A stretch of DNA of 64,000 bases from Solimonas fluminis (GCF_002930645.1 NZ_PSNW01000001.1:124001-188000), one strand, 5' to 3'. Shown: positions 27,385 through 34,398, counted from the first letter of the stretch. Notes: generated from the letters alone by a model not told the origin. Program-made: numbers and translations.

Positions 27385-28557
27385 CTACAGGGGGATGCAT
27401 AGCTCACTCCCCTGCAGCTTGTGCGAGATCCGCCTAGGCCGCTCCACGACGCTGATCCAGGGGTTTCGCCGGCGAAACTCAGCCTCCAGGCCATGGGCGC
27501 CGGCATGGCGCAGGTGGCCGAAGTAGCTGGCGGCCTGGCTGCGGCCGCGGCGCAGCTGCTCGGGCGTCGCGCGGATCTGGTTGCCGTGGACGTGGGCGCG
27601 CGACCAGGCGGCGAAGGCCTCCCTGGCGTGCGAGACCACGCGCCGGCGCACGCGCATGTGCGTTGGGTAAATCACGTAGCCCAGGAAGTCGCAGCCGTGG
27701 GTCAGCGGCAGCAGCTGGCGCTCGGCCTTGAGGTGCAGGTCCAGGTGCTCCCGCAGGAAGGCCTCGATGCGATCCTGCCACTCCAGCAGCTGCTCCCGGC
27801 TCTGGTGGATTAGCAGGAAGTCGTCGACGTAGCGGACATAGCGCTTGACCTTGAGGACGTGCTTGATGAACTGGTCCAGGGGATCGAGGTAGACGGTGGG
27901 CGCCAGGCACTGCGACAGCAGGTTTCCGATCGGCAGCCCGAAACCCGGCCGCGCGTTCTTCAGGCGCTTGTGGGGCGGCACCAGGGCCAGCTCTTCCGGG
28001 GTGGCTTGGTAGGTGACGCCGGCGGCGAGCGGATCGCCACGCAGGGCGGCATGAATGGCCCGCTGCAGCGTCAGCGGCAGGCCGCCAGCCTGCATGGCCT
28101 TCTTGAGCATCTGCCAGAGCTTCCGGCGGTTGACGCTATAGAAGAAGTTGGCGATGTCCAGCTTCAGGCACCAGCCGCCACCCTGGCCGGACTGGACCTG
28201 GCGGAAGAACTGCTGCACCCGCCGCACGGCCTGCAGCAGGCCCTTGCCCTTCCGGTTGGCGTAGCTGTCGTAGCAGGTCCGCGGCTCGTAGAGGGCTTCC
28301 AGCTTCGGCACGGCCCAGTGGTGGAAGACGCGGTCCCGGTAGGCCGGCGCGTGAATCTCGCGGGCCTTGGGGTCCTCGGCCACCATGCACACCGTCCGCG
28401 ACGGCACCAGGGTGTGGTCATTGATCTGATCGCGCAGCAGCAGCAGGTTGTCGATGGACCGGACATGGAACCGCGCCATGTCGCGGCCGGGCTTCTTGCC
28501 TCGCCGGGCCCGGTAATGGGCGCGCTCGAGGTCGCGGAGCGATACCCGCTCCGGCAT
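27385..28557 (-). CDS. DGR reverse transcriptase
   Basis: Copies the template-repeat RNA into cDNA with errors at adenines, which then replaces the variable repeats (mutagenic retrohoming). About 390 residues from the ATG at 28557: RT motif A LKLDIANFF (133-139), motif B GLPIGNLLSQ (207-216, the DGR-type [I/L]GxxxSQ), catalytic YVDD (243-246), then HLKAERQLLPLTHGCDFLGYVIYP (thumb boundary). VSLRDLERAHYRARRGKK is a usual DGR-RT beginning. The frame stays open upstream through the template repeat to an ATG at 28737 overlapping avd, so a longer product is possible. Confidence 0.94.
   Translation of the reverse strand: MPERVSLRDLERAHYRARRGKKPGRDMARFHVRSIDNLLLLRDQINDHTLVPSRTVCMVAEDPKAREIHAPAYRDRVFHHWAVPKLEALYEPRTCYDSYANRKGKGLLQAVRRVQQFFRQVQSGQGGGWCLKLDIANFFYSVNRRKLWQMLKKAMQAGGLPLTLQRAIHAALRGDPLAAGVTYQATPEELALVPPHKRLKNARPGFGLPIGNLLSQCLAPTVYLDPLDQFIKHVLKVKRYVRYVDDFLLIHQSREQLLEWQDRIEAFLREHLDLHLKAERQLLPLTHGCDFLGYVIYPTHMRVRRRVVSHAREAFAAWSRAHVHGNQIRATPEQLRRGRSQAASYFGHLRHAGAHGLEAEFRRRNPWISVVERPRRISHKLQGSELCIPL
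27464..27477. repeat. Prophage palindrome copy 1 (in reverse transcriptase gene)
   Basis: TTTCGCCGGCGAAA, extended by G/C to a perfect 16-bp palindrome. In the RT frame it encodes FRRR. Confidence 0.9.
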
Positions 28558-28562
28558 CCTGA

Positions 28563-28678
28563 CACTCACGGGGCGGCACGCGGAGACAGGGGACGACGAG
28601 ACCGTTGTTGTCGTCGTTGTTCCAGTTGACGTTGCCGTTGTTGAGGTTGACGAACCAGACGTGGCCCGGAGACCACGA
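28563..28678 (-). repeat. DGR template repeat (TR)
   Basis: A 116-bp non-varying donor. On the minus strand it reads as SPGHVWFVNLNNGNV followed by WNNDDNNGLVVPCLR, with nine AAC codons in the core, typical of adenine-rich DGR templates. It aligns without gaps to VR1 (116 bp) and to the first 112 bp of VR2. It lies between avd and the RT start. The only non-adenine difference shared by both VRs is at 28567 (C here, G in the VRs on the plus strand), near the end where initiation of homing occurs. Confidence 0.95.
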
Positions 28679-28733
28679 TCCCCACGCTCTTGGGACCCGG
28701 CTGCGCATCCTTGCTGCTGGTAGCGGAGCTTCG

Positions 28734-29177
28734 TCATGCGTTGACCCCGGTGGGGTGGCGCGGGTACTCAGTGTCGCGGGACGCTGCCGGTGGCCGGTGA
28801 TGCGTGGCCGCGGCATTCTGCCCGGAAGGATGCTTGCCAGAAGCCTTCAGCAGGCCCCAGGTCTGGCGACCGGCGCTGTAGGCCAGCTCGGCCAGGACCT
28901 CGTACTGCCCCGACGATTTGAAGCACTGCATGCGCCGGGCGGCCTGCATCAGCAGCTTGAGCCGATCGTTCCCCTTGCGCAGCTGAAGCAGCAGCGCCAG
29001 GCGCTCCTCCCCCGCCATCATGGCCTCCTGGGCCAGCAGGGCCGTCTGCTGGGCGGCATGGCGGATGTCCAGGCCCAGGTAGTGCTTGTACTTCGCGGGG
29101 AAGTCCGGCACCGCCCGCTCCAGCTCCTCGTGCAGGCGCTCGCAGGTCTTGATGATCTCGGGGAGGTTGGCGCGCAT
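28734..29177 (-). CDS. avd: DGR accessory variability determinant (Avd)
   Basis: A 147-residue, mostly helical basic protein of the four-helix-bundle Avd family: IIKTCERLHEELERAVPDFPAKYKHYLGLDIRHAAQQTALLAQEAMM and, near the end of the bundle, YEVLAELAYSAGRQTWGLLKASG, matching the GRxxGxW-like helix of Bordetella phage Avd. Avd is a pentameric partner that binds RT and template RNA and is required for cDNA synthesis. It sits in the canonical place between target gene and TR. A Pro/His-rich tail follows the bundle. Confidence 0.85.
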   Translation of the reverse strand: MRANLPEIIKTCERLHEELERAVPDFPAKYKHYLGLDIRHAAQQTALLAQEAMMAGEERLALLLQLRKGNDRLKLLMQAARRMQCFKSSGQYEVLAELAYSAGRQTWGLLKASGKHPSGQNAAATHHRPPAASRDTEYPRHPTGVNA

Positions 29178-29195
29178 CGCTAGGCCTGGAAAAAA

Positions 29196-29209
29196 GTCAG
29201 ATCACTGAC
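29196..29209. other. Hairpin at the end of VR1
   Basis: GTCAG-ATCA-CTGAC is a 5-bp inverted repeat with a 4-base loop. On the minus strand it spans the stop codon of target 1 and is followed by six T. The identical hairpin follows VR2 and is absent at TR. Confidence 0.75.
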
Positions 29210-29693
29210 GGGGCGGCACGCGGAGACAGGGGACGACGAGACCGCGGTAGCCGTCGTAGCGCCAGAGGACGCCGCCGCGGCGGAGGAGGACGAACCAGAC
29301 GCGGCCCGGAGACCACGAGGCGCCGCGGGCGGTGTAGACCCAGCCCGAGCTGGGCGCGTTGGGAGCGATCAGCGGGTTCACGGCCGGGCCGTGGCGCGAG
29401 CGATCGATGAGCAGCTGGATCTCCGTCTCCTCGGGGATCGCCCACTCGCCCTTGCGGCCCAGCAGGTCGCACTTCTTAGCCTGGGCCTCGGCCTGCTGGA
29501 GGTTGTCGGCGTTCTTCCAGCGGCGCACGTCGAAGTACAGGCCGAACTGCGGGAAGTGGGTGATGGCGTGGCCTTTCTTGGCGTCGGCCGGCAGCTCGGC
29601 GCCCTTGGCGTCCAGGCGCAGGAAGAGGGGCCTGCGGATGTCGATGATGATCGCCGGCGTGTCGGCCGGCGTGATGGTGGCGGGTGCGGTCAC
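29202..29693 (-). CDS. DGR target protein 1 (variable C-terminal lectin-like domain)
   Basis: A 163-residue protein whose C-terminus is VR1. After a non-conserved N-terminus (IIIDIRRPLFLRLDAKG) comes a segment shared with target 2: HAITHFPQFGLYFDVRRW, KKCDLLGRKGEW, LLIDRSRHGPAVNP. The C-terminal C-type-lectin-like (DUF1566-like) end is SPGRVWFVLLRRGGV then LWRYDGYRGLVVPCLRVPPRQ, where the residues at template asparagines vary. It has no signal peptide or membrane span. The start is a GTG with AGGAG six bases upstream. Confidence 0.9.
   Translation of the reverse strand: MTAPATITPADTPAIIIDIRRPLFLRLDAKGAELPADAKKGHAITHFPQFGLYFDVRRWKNADNLQQAEAQAKKCDLLGRKGEWAIPEETEIQLLIDRSRHGPAVNPLIAPNAPSSGWVYTARGASWSPGRVWFVLLRRGGVLWRYDGYRGLVVPCLRVPPRQ
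29203..29318 (-). repeat. DGR variable repeat 1 (VR1)
   Basis: 116 bp aligned to TR. Of 21 adenines in the TR core (CAC to the last AAC), 18 differ in VR1 and no non-adenine base differs in that core: for example AAC to CTC, CGC, GGC and TAC. The flanking parts (GTCTGGTTCGTC and GGTCTCGTCGTCCCC) are identical. It lies at the 3' end of target gene 1. Confidence 0.95.
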
Positions 29694-29729
29694 GATGAGC
29701 TCCTGTGGGATGAGGGAGTGCGGACAGAG

Positions 29730-29743
29730 GTCAGATCACTGAC
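29730..29743. other. Hairpin at the end of VR2
   Basis: Same GTCAG-ATCA-CTGAC inverted repeat as at VR1, again spanning the target stop codon. The flanks differ (CTCTGTCC instead of T6 on the minus strand), so the hairpin itself is what is conserved. Confidence 0.75.
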
Positions 29744-30335
29744 GGGGCGGCACGCGGAGACAGGGGACGACGAGACCGTTGTAGTCGTCGTTGGTGCAGA
29801 GGACGTTGCCGTTGTGGAGGTCGACGAACCAGACGCGGCCCGGAGACCCCTTCAGCCCGCGGTCGCAGTAGATGAGCCCTTGGTTGGGCATGTTGGGGAA
29901 GGACTGCGGGTTGACCGCCGGCTCGCGGAAATCGCGATCGATGATCAGGTTGTTCTCCCAGTCCTTGCCGACCACCCACTCGCCCTTGCGGCCGAGGAGG
30001 TCGCACTCGCGAGCCAGCTGCCAGGCCTCGGCGGTGCTGGATACGTTGCGCGGCGCCCGGATATCGAACATCAGGCCGGCGGTGTCGAAGTGGGTGATGA
30101 CGTGGTGGCTGCTGCCGCCCTCGACCATGTTGCCGCTGGCGTCGAGGAAGCGGCGCGGGAGATCGGCGGGATTCAGGATGACTGGGGCACGCTCGATCAG
30201 CAGGCCGCCGCCGAACTGCGCGGGCGGCGCAGCGGCAGTCGGCGCCGTGAGGGCGGCGGCAATGTCGCCGCTTATGGAGATGGAGAGGGCGTTGTCGCCC
30301 TCGCCTTTGTAGACTGAGATATGCAGGTTGGACAC
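29736..30335 (-). CDS. DGR target protein 2 (variable C-terminal lectin-like domain)
   Basis: A 199-residue homologue of target 1 with a longer N-terminus (MSNLHISVYKGEGDNALSISISGDIAAAL, an Ala/Pro linker, then LIERAPVILNPADLPRRFLDA). The shared core is HHVITHFDTAGLMFDIRAPRN, ARECDLLGRKGEW, NNLIIDRDFREPAVNPQ. The end is SPGRVWFVDLHNGNV then LCTNDDYNGLVVPCLRVPPRQ. No signal peptide. GTG start with AGGAG upstream. 42 bases separate it from target 1, and the pair looks like an ancient tandem duplication. Confidence 0.9.
   Translation of the reverse strand: MSNLHISVYKGEGDNALSISISGDIAAALTAPTAAAPPAQFGGGLLIERAPVILNPADLPRRFLDASGNMVEGGSSHHVITHFDTAGLMFDIRAPRNVSSTAEAWQLARECDLLGRKGEWVVGKDWENNLIIDRDFREPAVNPQSFPNMPNQGLIYCDRGLKGSPGRVWFVDLHNGNVLCTNDDYNGLVVPCLRVPPRQ
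29737..29848 (-). repeat. DGR variable repeat 2 (VR2)
   Basis: 112 bp aligned to TR. Only 7 of 21 core adenines differ (for example AAC to GAC, CAC, CTC, ACC, TAC), plus one G-to-C change (TGG to TGC) that adenine mutagenesis does not explain. It shares with VR1 the CAC-to-CGC and one AAC-to-CTC change. Confidence 0.93.
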
Positions 30336-30373
30336 GTTTGACTCCTGATTAAGCGCAGTGAGGCGCGTGATTC

Positions 30374-30387
30374 TTTCGCCGGCGAAA
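30374..30387. repeat. Prophage palindrome copy 2 (intergenic)
   Basis: TTTCGCCGGCGAAA, extended to a perfect 16-bp palindrome by C/G. It lies in the gap between target gene 2 and the Lar-like gene, outside any coding region. Confidence 0.9.
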
Positions 30388-30395
30388 GTGCCGGC

Positions 30396-30629
30396 CTACT
30401 CTTCCTCGTCGCCGATGAGCTCCCTGGCTCGAGCCAGGAACACCTCCTCGGTCATGACCTCGCCGCGATCCCAGGCGTCGCAAGCCTCTTCGCTCGTCGG
30501 ATGAAACTCCGTGCAGCGGCCGCAGCGGTTGCATTCAACGTGCGCCGGCATCCCGCCGATGGCGCAGCCCCTACCGCCGCAGACACAGGGCTTTGCGGGG
30601 TCGCAGATAGAGCGGTTGTGCTTGGACAT
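30396..30629 (-). CDS. Lar-like zinc-ribbon protein
   Basis: A 77-residue protein with CDPAKPCVCGGRGC and HVECNRCGRCTEFHPTSEEACDAWDRG. The CxxC pairs followed by an S-E-E-A-C-x-x-W helix resemble the Lar family, named for restriction alleviation, though many members have no tested function. It sits in the leftward accessory operon next to rdgC. Confidence 0.6.
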   Translation of the reverse strand: MSKHNRSICDPAKPCVCGGRGCAIGGMPAHVECNRCGRCTEFHPTSEEACDAWDRGEVMTEEVFLARARELIGDEEE

Positions 30630-30631
30630 GG

Positions 30632-31519
30632 CTACTCCCGCTCAACGCCCAGTGCGGTGATGAGGTCGTCCAGCAGCTCGCCAAGATCTCCGGCCATGAG
30701 GGCGAAGTCGGCGTCGTGGGCTTCTTCCTGGGTCTCGTCGGTGTCGGGGCGGACTTCCAGGAACTCGATGCGGCTGAGCTGCAGGCGCTCGGTAAGGGTG
30801 AAGCTGACGCGCTGGTTCCAGACCAGGGCGAGCTTGGTGACGACGCAGCCCTGCGTCAGGTGGTGACGGATATCGTCGCTGGCCAGGTCGTAGCGGCCGT
30901 AGGAGATCCGCGCTCCATCTTCGTCGCGGCCCTCGATCCGGCAGGAATCGCCGAGGGCCCAGCGGCCTGGAACTTCACGCGCCGCGACCCAGCCCGTGAA
31001 GGTGTTGGCCGGCGCCAGCGGGACTTCTGGGGTGGATACGGCGAGCTCGCCGCCCAGGGAGTTGCGCAGGTACTCCACCAGCTCCTCCGCGGCCCTGGTG
31101 CTGCTGCTGGCGACAACGATGCGGTGCCGCTGCAGGTCCAGCCACACGCGGAGCTGGCCGGGCTTCGCGAAGGCCTTGGGCAGCAACTCCAGGATGATCT
31201 GCTCCTTGAGATCCTTGACCATCTTGCGACCGGGCTTGTAGCCCTTCTGCCGCTCGATCTCGGCGCACTTCTCCTCGAGGTGCTTCTTGATCACGGCGCC
31301 GGGCAGGACCTTCTGCTCCCAGCCCAGCGCGGCCAGGTACTGACGGCCCTGGTTGCGCACCAGGGCGCCGTCGGTCCAGGGCGCTACCCAGCCGATGGTC
31401 CTCGCTACGGTGCCTTCACAGGGGCGGAGCGGGAACTCGGCCAGGATCTCTTCCAACTCGCCTGGCGTGAGGTCCCAGTCCTCGTCCAGGTCAAACCACA
31501 CCAGGGCTTTGAAGAACAT
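30632..31519 (-). CDS. rdgC: Recombination-associated protein RdgC
   Basis: RdgC is a ring-shaped dsDNA-binding protein that limits RecA and replication-fork recombination. The 295 residues show the family pattern throughout: MFFKALVWFDLDEDWDLTPGELEEILAEFPLRPC at the start, GWVAPW, LAALGWEQKVLPGAVIKKHLEEKCAEIERQKGYKPGRKMVKDLKEQIILELLPKAF, and FTGWVAAREVPGRWALGDSCRIEG. Phages carry it in place of other recombination-control genes. It lies between the Lar-like and P-loop genes in the leftward operon. Confidence 0.92.
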   Translation of the reverse strand: MFFKALVWFDLDEDWDLTPGELEEILAEFPLRPCEGTVARTIGWVAPWTDGALVRNQGRQYLAALGWEQKVLPGAVIKKHLEEKCAEIERQKGYKPGRKMVKDLKEQIILELLPKAFAKPGQLRVWLDLQRHRIVVASSSTRAAEELVEYLRNSLGGELAVSTPEVPLAPANTFTGWVAAREVPGRWALGDSCRIEGRDEDGARISYGRYDLASDDIRHHLTQGCVVTKLALVWNQRVSFTLTERLQLSRIEFLEVRPDTDETQEEAHDADFALMAGDLGELLDDLITALGVERE

Positions 31520-31526
31520 GGCGGCC

Positions 31527-31787
31527 TCAGGACCTAGCCCTAGCGCGGGCTTCGCCGGCCTCGACCTGGAACATGGCGTCCTGGTAGCTGATGACGCGGC
31601 GGTCGCGGCCGTCGCCCGGCGGCGGCGCGTTGGTGAGGTGCAGGGTGTCCACGGACGTGAAGACCTGGGTGGGGTCCCAGTTGTCGCGGATCCGCGTCAG
31701 GCGGTAGTGCTTGGCGATGCGCTTGCGGTCGCGGGTCTTGCCGCAACCCGGCGGGCCGAACACGATGATGCTCCTGGTGTGCTGCAT
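31527..31787 (-). CDS. Short P-loop protein (86 residues)
   Basis: RSIIVFGPPGCGKTRDRKRIAKHY is a clear Walker A motif at the very N-terminus. No complete Walker B ATPase core follows: the protein ends after 86 residues (VTDTLHL-like strand, then an Ala/Arg-rich tail). It could be a nucleotide-binding kinase-like fragment or a minimal phage P-loop protein. It is not a ParA homologue by length or motif. Confidence 0.65.
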   Translation of the reverse strand: MQHTRSIIVFGPPGCGKTRDRKRIAKHYRLTRIRDNWDPTQVFTSVDTLHLTNAPPPGDGRDRRVISYQDAMFQVEAGEARARARS

Positions 31788-31789
31788 GG

Positions 31790-32002
31790 CTACTCCTGGT
31801 TGAGGGTGGATTCCACGGACTGGGCGCAGCGGCTTGCCGCACGCTGTTCGCCGTACCCCACCAGGCAGATCGCGATGGCGGTGATCGCAATGCCACCGAG
31901 GACGAGCTCGATCACCAGCTGCAAGGTGCCGAGCGGTGCGTCCTCGTAGATGACGCGCTTGGGCGGCGGCGCCGGCGGCTGGGGCTTGATGTGGTCAGGC
32001 AT
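31790..32002 (-). CDS. Small membrane protein (70 residues)
   Basis: A Pro-rich cytoplasmic start (KPQPPAPPPKRVIYEDAPLG) then one span LQLVIELVLGGIAITAIAICLVGYG. No family recognised. It is 3 bases from the ParB-like gene upstream and 2 from the P-loop gene downstream, so all three are likely cotranslated. Confidence 0.6.
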   Translation of the reverse strand: MPDHIKPQPPAPPPKRVIYEDAPLGTLQLVIELVLGGIAITAIAICLVGYGEQRAASRCAQSVESTLNQE

Positions 32003-32005
32003 GGA

Positions 32006-33520
32006 TCAGGCCTTGAACTCGATATCCAGGTAGACGAAGCCGGCCTTGGTGCGATGGCGCTTGATCTTGGCCTTGGCAATCGCATTACCGAACTCGTTGG
32101 TTCCGCCCTTGAGCGGGAGAATCTCGGCCGCACGGCCCTGCTCTTTGCACCAGGTGCTGTACTCCTCGTGCATCTCGGCCGCCTGGATGTTGGAGCCCTT
32201 CTTCTTGACGCAACTGGCGGCCAGGAAGTCGAAGACGGATGAGTTCTGGCCCGCCTTGGCCGCCGGCTTCGCGACCTTCTTATCACCGACGCCGTCGATC
32301 AGTGCGCGGATCTTCTTGGCTGTCAGGTCGTCGCCGTAGTGCCTCCAGATGAGAGGACGGCCGATGGCTTTCTCGATCTTGCGGGCCTCCTCCTGGGTGA
32401 TCTGGTACAGCTCGTCATGCTCCAGATCCACCTTGGAGCCCGGCGCAACGATGTTGAGGGCCGGGGCAATGGTGTCGATGCCGCCGCAGAAATTGACCGA
32501 GTATTTCGACGACTCCGCGTTCTCCGGCAACACCTCACCACCATAGGTGGTATATCGACTGGCGAGATCGACCTTGACGGGCAGATCCACGCGCCGCCCC
32601 TTCTTCGGTTTGGACAGGTCGAAGCCGGCGAGCTGCAGGAATTTCATCGTCAGTTCCTCGCCGATGCGTTCGCCCTCGGCGTTAAGCGCTTTGACCTTGA
32701 CCTCGCGCTCCTTCCGCCTCGTTTCCGGGTCCTTGGCCTTGTCAGCCGCCAGTTTCGCCTTCAAGGTTGGGTCCGCCGCGATCTTCTTCTTCAGCTCCTC
32801 CCGCTCCTTCCGCTTGGCCTCGATCCTTTCTTGCCTGAGCTCGAAGGCCTCTTTGGCGTCTTTCACCCGATCGCGTAGCTGCTGGCGGGTGGGCGGCCTC
32901 GACCAGGCATAGCCGCCCTCGAAGTCCCCCAGCGTCTTGCCGAACTGCACCGCGTCGTATCCCTTGAGCTGCTGGAGATCATGGGCCATTTCCATCGACG
33001 TGACCTTGCCCTCCTCCACCAGAGCCTGGATGCGCTCATCCAGCTCCCCCAGCCGGGAATGGCGGCTCATCCAGGCGGGGGTCTGGCCAGCCTGTTTGCA
33101 GGCCTCGTCGAAGCCCACCAGTGCGACGAGCTTTGCCGCGCCGTCGCAGGTTTCGATCAGGGTCAGGCTCGCACGCTGCAGGTTCTCCACCAGGTGGAGG
33201 ATCTCCACGTCGGTGTCGGAGAGGTCGTCGCGCACGATGGCAGGAATGCCGTCGAGCCCGGCGAGCTGGGCGGCGCGCCAGCGGCGTTCGCCGGCGATGA
33301 TCTCCCAGGGCTCGATGGTCTTCGTACCGTCCGCACCCGGCTTGGCCGTCCGGATCACGATGGGCTGCACTACGCCCTGGGCGCGGATAGAATCCGCCAG
33401 CTCCTGCAAGGCCTCCGGGTTGAACAGCTTGCGCAGCTGCTTGGCGTAGGGGCGCAGCTGGTTGATCTGCGCCTTGACCAACTGGTAGTCCAGGGTCTCG
33501 ATTTTCGCGGGCATGTTCAT
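32006..33520 (-). CDS. ParB/KorB-like DNA-binding protein of the phage
   Basis: A 504-residue ParB/RepB/Spo0J-family protein. The N-terminal domain has the CTP-binding signatures GERRWRAAQLAG (77-88) and ENLQR (112-116), preceded by LADSIRAQGVVQPIVIR. A central helix-turn-helix region (about 140-165) is followed by a Lys/Glu-rich coiled region (about 215-290) and a C-terminal domain without recognised fold. Such proteins load at palindromes, slide as clamps and act in partition (ParB) or global repression (KorB). No ParA is seen in the window. It may read the repeated prophage palindrome (inference). Confidence 0.85.
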   Translation of the reverse strand: MNMPAKIETLDYQLVKAQINQLRPYAKQLRKLFNPEALQELADSIRAQGVVQPIVIRTAKPGADGTKTIEPWEIIAGERRWRAAQLAGLDGIPAIVRDDLSDTDVEILHLVENLQRASLTLIETCDGAAKLVALVGFDEACKQAGQTPAWMSRHSRLGELDERIQALVEEGKVTSMEMAHDLQQLKGYDAVQFGKTLGDFEGGYAWSRPPTRQQLRDRVKDAKEAFELRQERIEAKRKEREELKKKIAADPTLKAKLAADKAKDPETRRKEREVKVKALNAEGERIGEELTMKFLQLAGFDLSKPKKGRRVDLPVKVDLASRYTTYGGEVLPENAESSKYSVNFCGGIDTIAPALNIVAPGSKVDLEHDELYQITQEEARKIEKAIGRPLIWRHYGDDLTAKKIRALIDGVGDKKVAKPAAKAGQNSSVFDFLAASCVKKKGSNIQAAEMHEEYSTWCKEQGRAAEILPLKGGTNEFGNAIAKAKIKRHRTKAGFVYLDIEFKA

Positions 33521-34398
33521 GCGGCAACTCCGGTGAGGTCTTTGCGGATTTCGCCGAGCAATTCGGCGTCGTAGGGAAGCGTCTGGATCAGCGAATCAAG
33601 CAGGAACAACTTGTCCTGCAGGCGTGCAATGGGCTTGGCGCCCAGGCCGCTGACGGCGTGGGCCAGGGCCATGCCCGCATCTGCGGCGCGATGGCTGGCA
33701 TCGGCCGCGGCCTTGAAGCGGCTGCTCATGCAGTTGTCCAAGACGCGCACGGCCCGCGGCTGGTCGGCCATGCGGTAGGTGCCGGCAATGGTCTTCTTGG
33801 CGCCCGGGCTATAGGTCAGCACCTGGCGTGAGGCAAGCAACGACAGCGAGACCGCGACAGCGGGGGTGTTAACGCCCAGCTGCTTGGCGAGCGCAGGCGC
33901 GGTGATGGGCTTCGTGGCCTCGGTCATGGCCTGGTAGGCGCGGCAGACGATGCTGCCGGCGCGGACCGCCATGGGCGCCTCCCCGGAGAAGTCCACGGCT
34001 ACGTTGCGCGGAGCGGCAGGCGGCACGGGCGCTGCGTCGCCTCCTGACGGAGCCTTGGCCTCTGCGCAGGGGGCAGCGCCGCCCGACTTGGCCTGCGGGT
34101 ATCCGATGCCGGCAACCTGTTCCGGCGTGGCCCTGGCGAGCTCCACGGCCCGCGCCAGCGGCTTGCCGCGGCGCGGGAAGTACTGCACCCGGCCGGTGCT
34201 GGTGCGCTCGCTATAGATGTGGCCCTGGCGGTGCGCGGTGTCCAGGGCATCTCGGAGCTGAGGCACTTGGTAGAACGCCTTCAATTGGGAGTGCAGATGG
34301 GGTAGCTCGATACCTGGATCCAGCCGGATGGCGGCAACAACCTGGATGCACAGCAGATCCACTGCGCCGTCTTTCGCCGGCGAAAATGCGGCGTTCAT
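33517..34398 (-). CDS. Phage protein with two predicted winged-helix segments
   Basis: A 293-residue protein. An N-terminal segment (LHSQLKAFYQVPQLRDALDTAHRQGHIYSERTSTGRVQYFP) and a second at about 165-215 (ITAPALAKQLGVNTPAVAVSLSLLASRQVLTYS) both look like winged helices, joined by an Ala/Pro linker. Its stop overlaps the ParB-like start (ATGA), so the two are translationally coupled and may work together. Its ATG at 34398 overlaps the upstream gene by 4 bp. A palindrome copy lies at codons 5-9 (FSPAK). Confidence 0.65.
   Translation of the reverse strand: MNAAFSPAKDGAVDLLCIQVVAAIRLDPGIELPHLHSQLKAFYQVPQLRDALDTAHRQGHIYSERTSTGRVQYFPRRGKPLARAVELARATPEQVAGIGYPQAKSGGAAPCAEAKAPSGGDAAPVPPAAPRNVAVDFSGEAPMAVRAGSIVCRAYQAMTEATKPITAPALAKQLGVNTPAVAVSLSLLASRQVLTYSPGAKKTIAGTYRMADQPRAVRVLDNCMSSRFKAAADASHRAADAGMALAHAVSGLGAKPIARLQDKLFLLDSLIQTLPYDAELLGEIRKDLTGVAA
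34372..34385. repeat. Prophage palindrome copy 3 (start of the winged-helix gene)
   Basis: TTTCGCCGGCGAAA within codons 5-9 of the gene starting at 34398, where it reads TCG CCG GCG AAA (SPAK), a different frame from copy 1. Confidence 0.9.

Noticed and set aside
28563-29848. Repeats of about 116 bp that could be taken for a CRISPR or simple duplication
   Set aside because: There are only three copies, differing mainly at adenines, with an RT and Avd beside them; this is a DGR, not CRISPR.
31527-31787. Short P-loop gene as a ParA partner of the ParB-like protein
   Set aside because: It has Walker A but no ParA motifs and is only 86 residues long.
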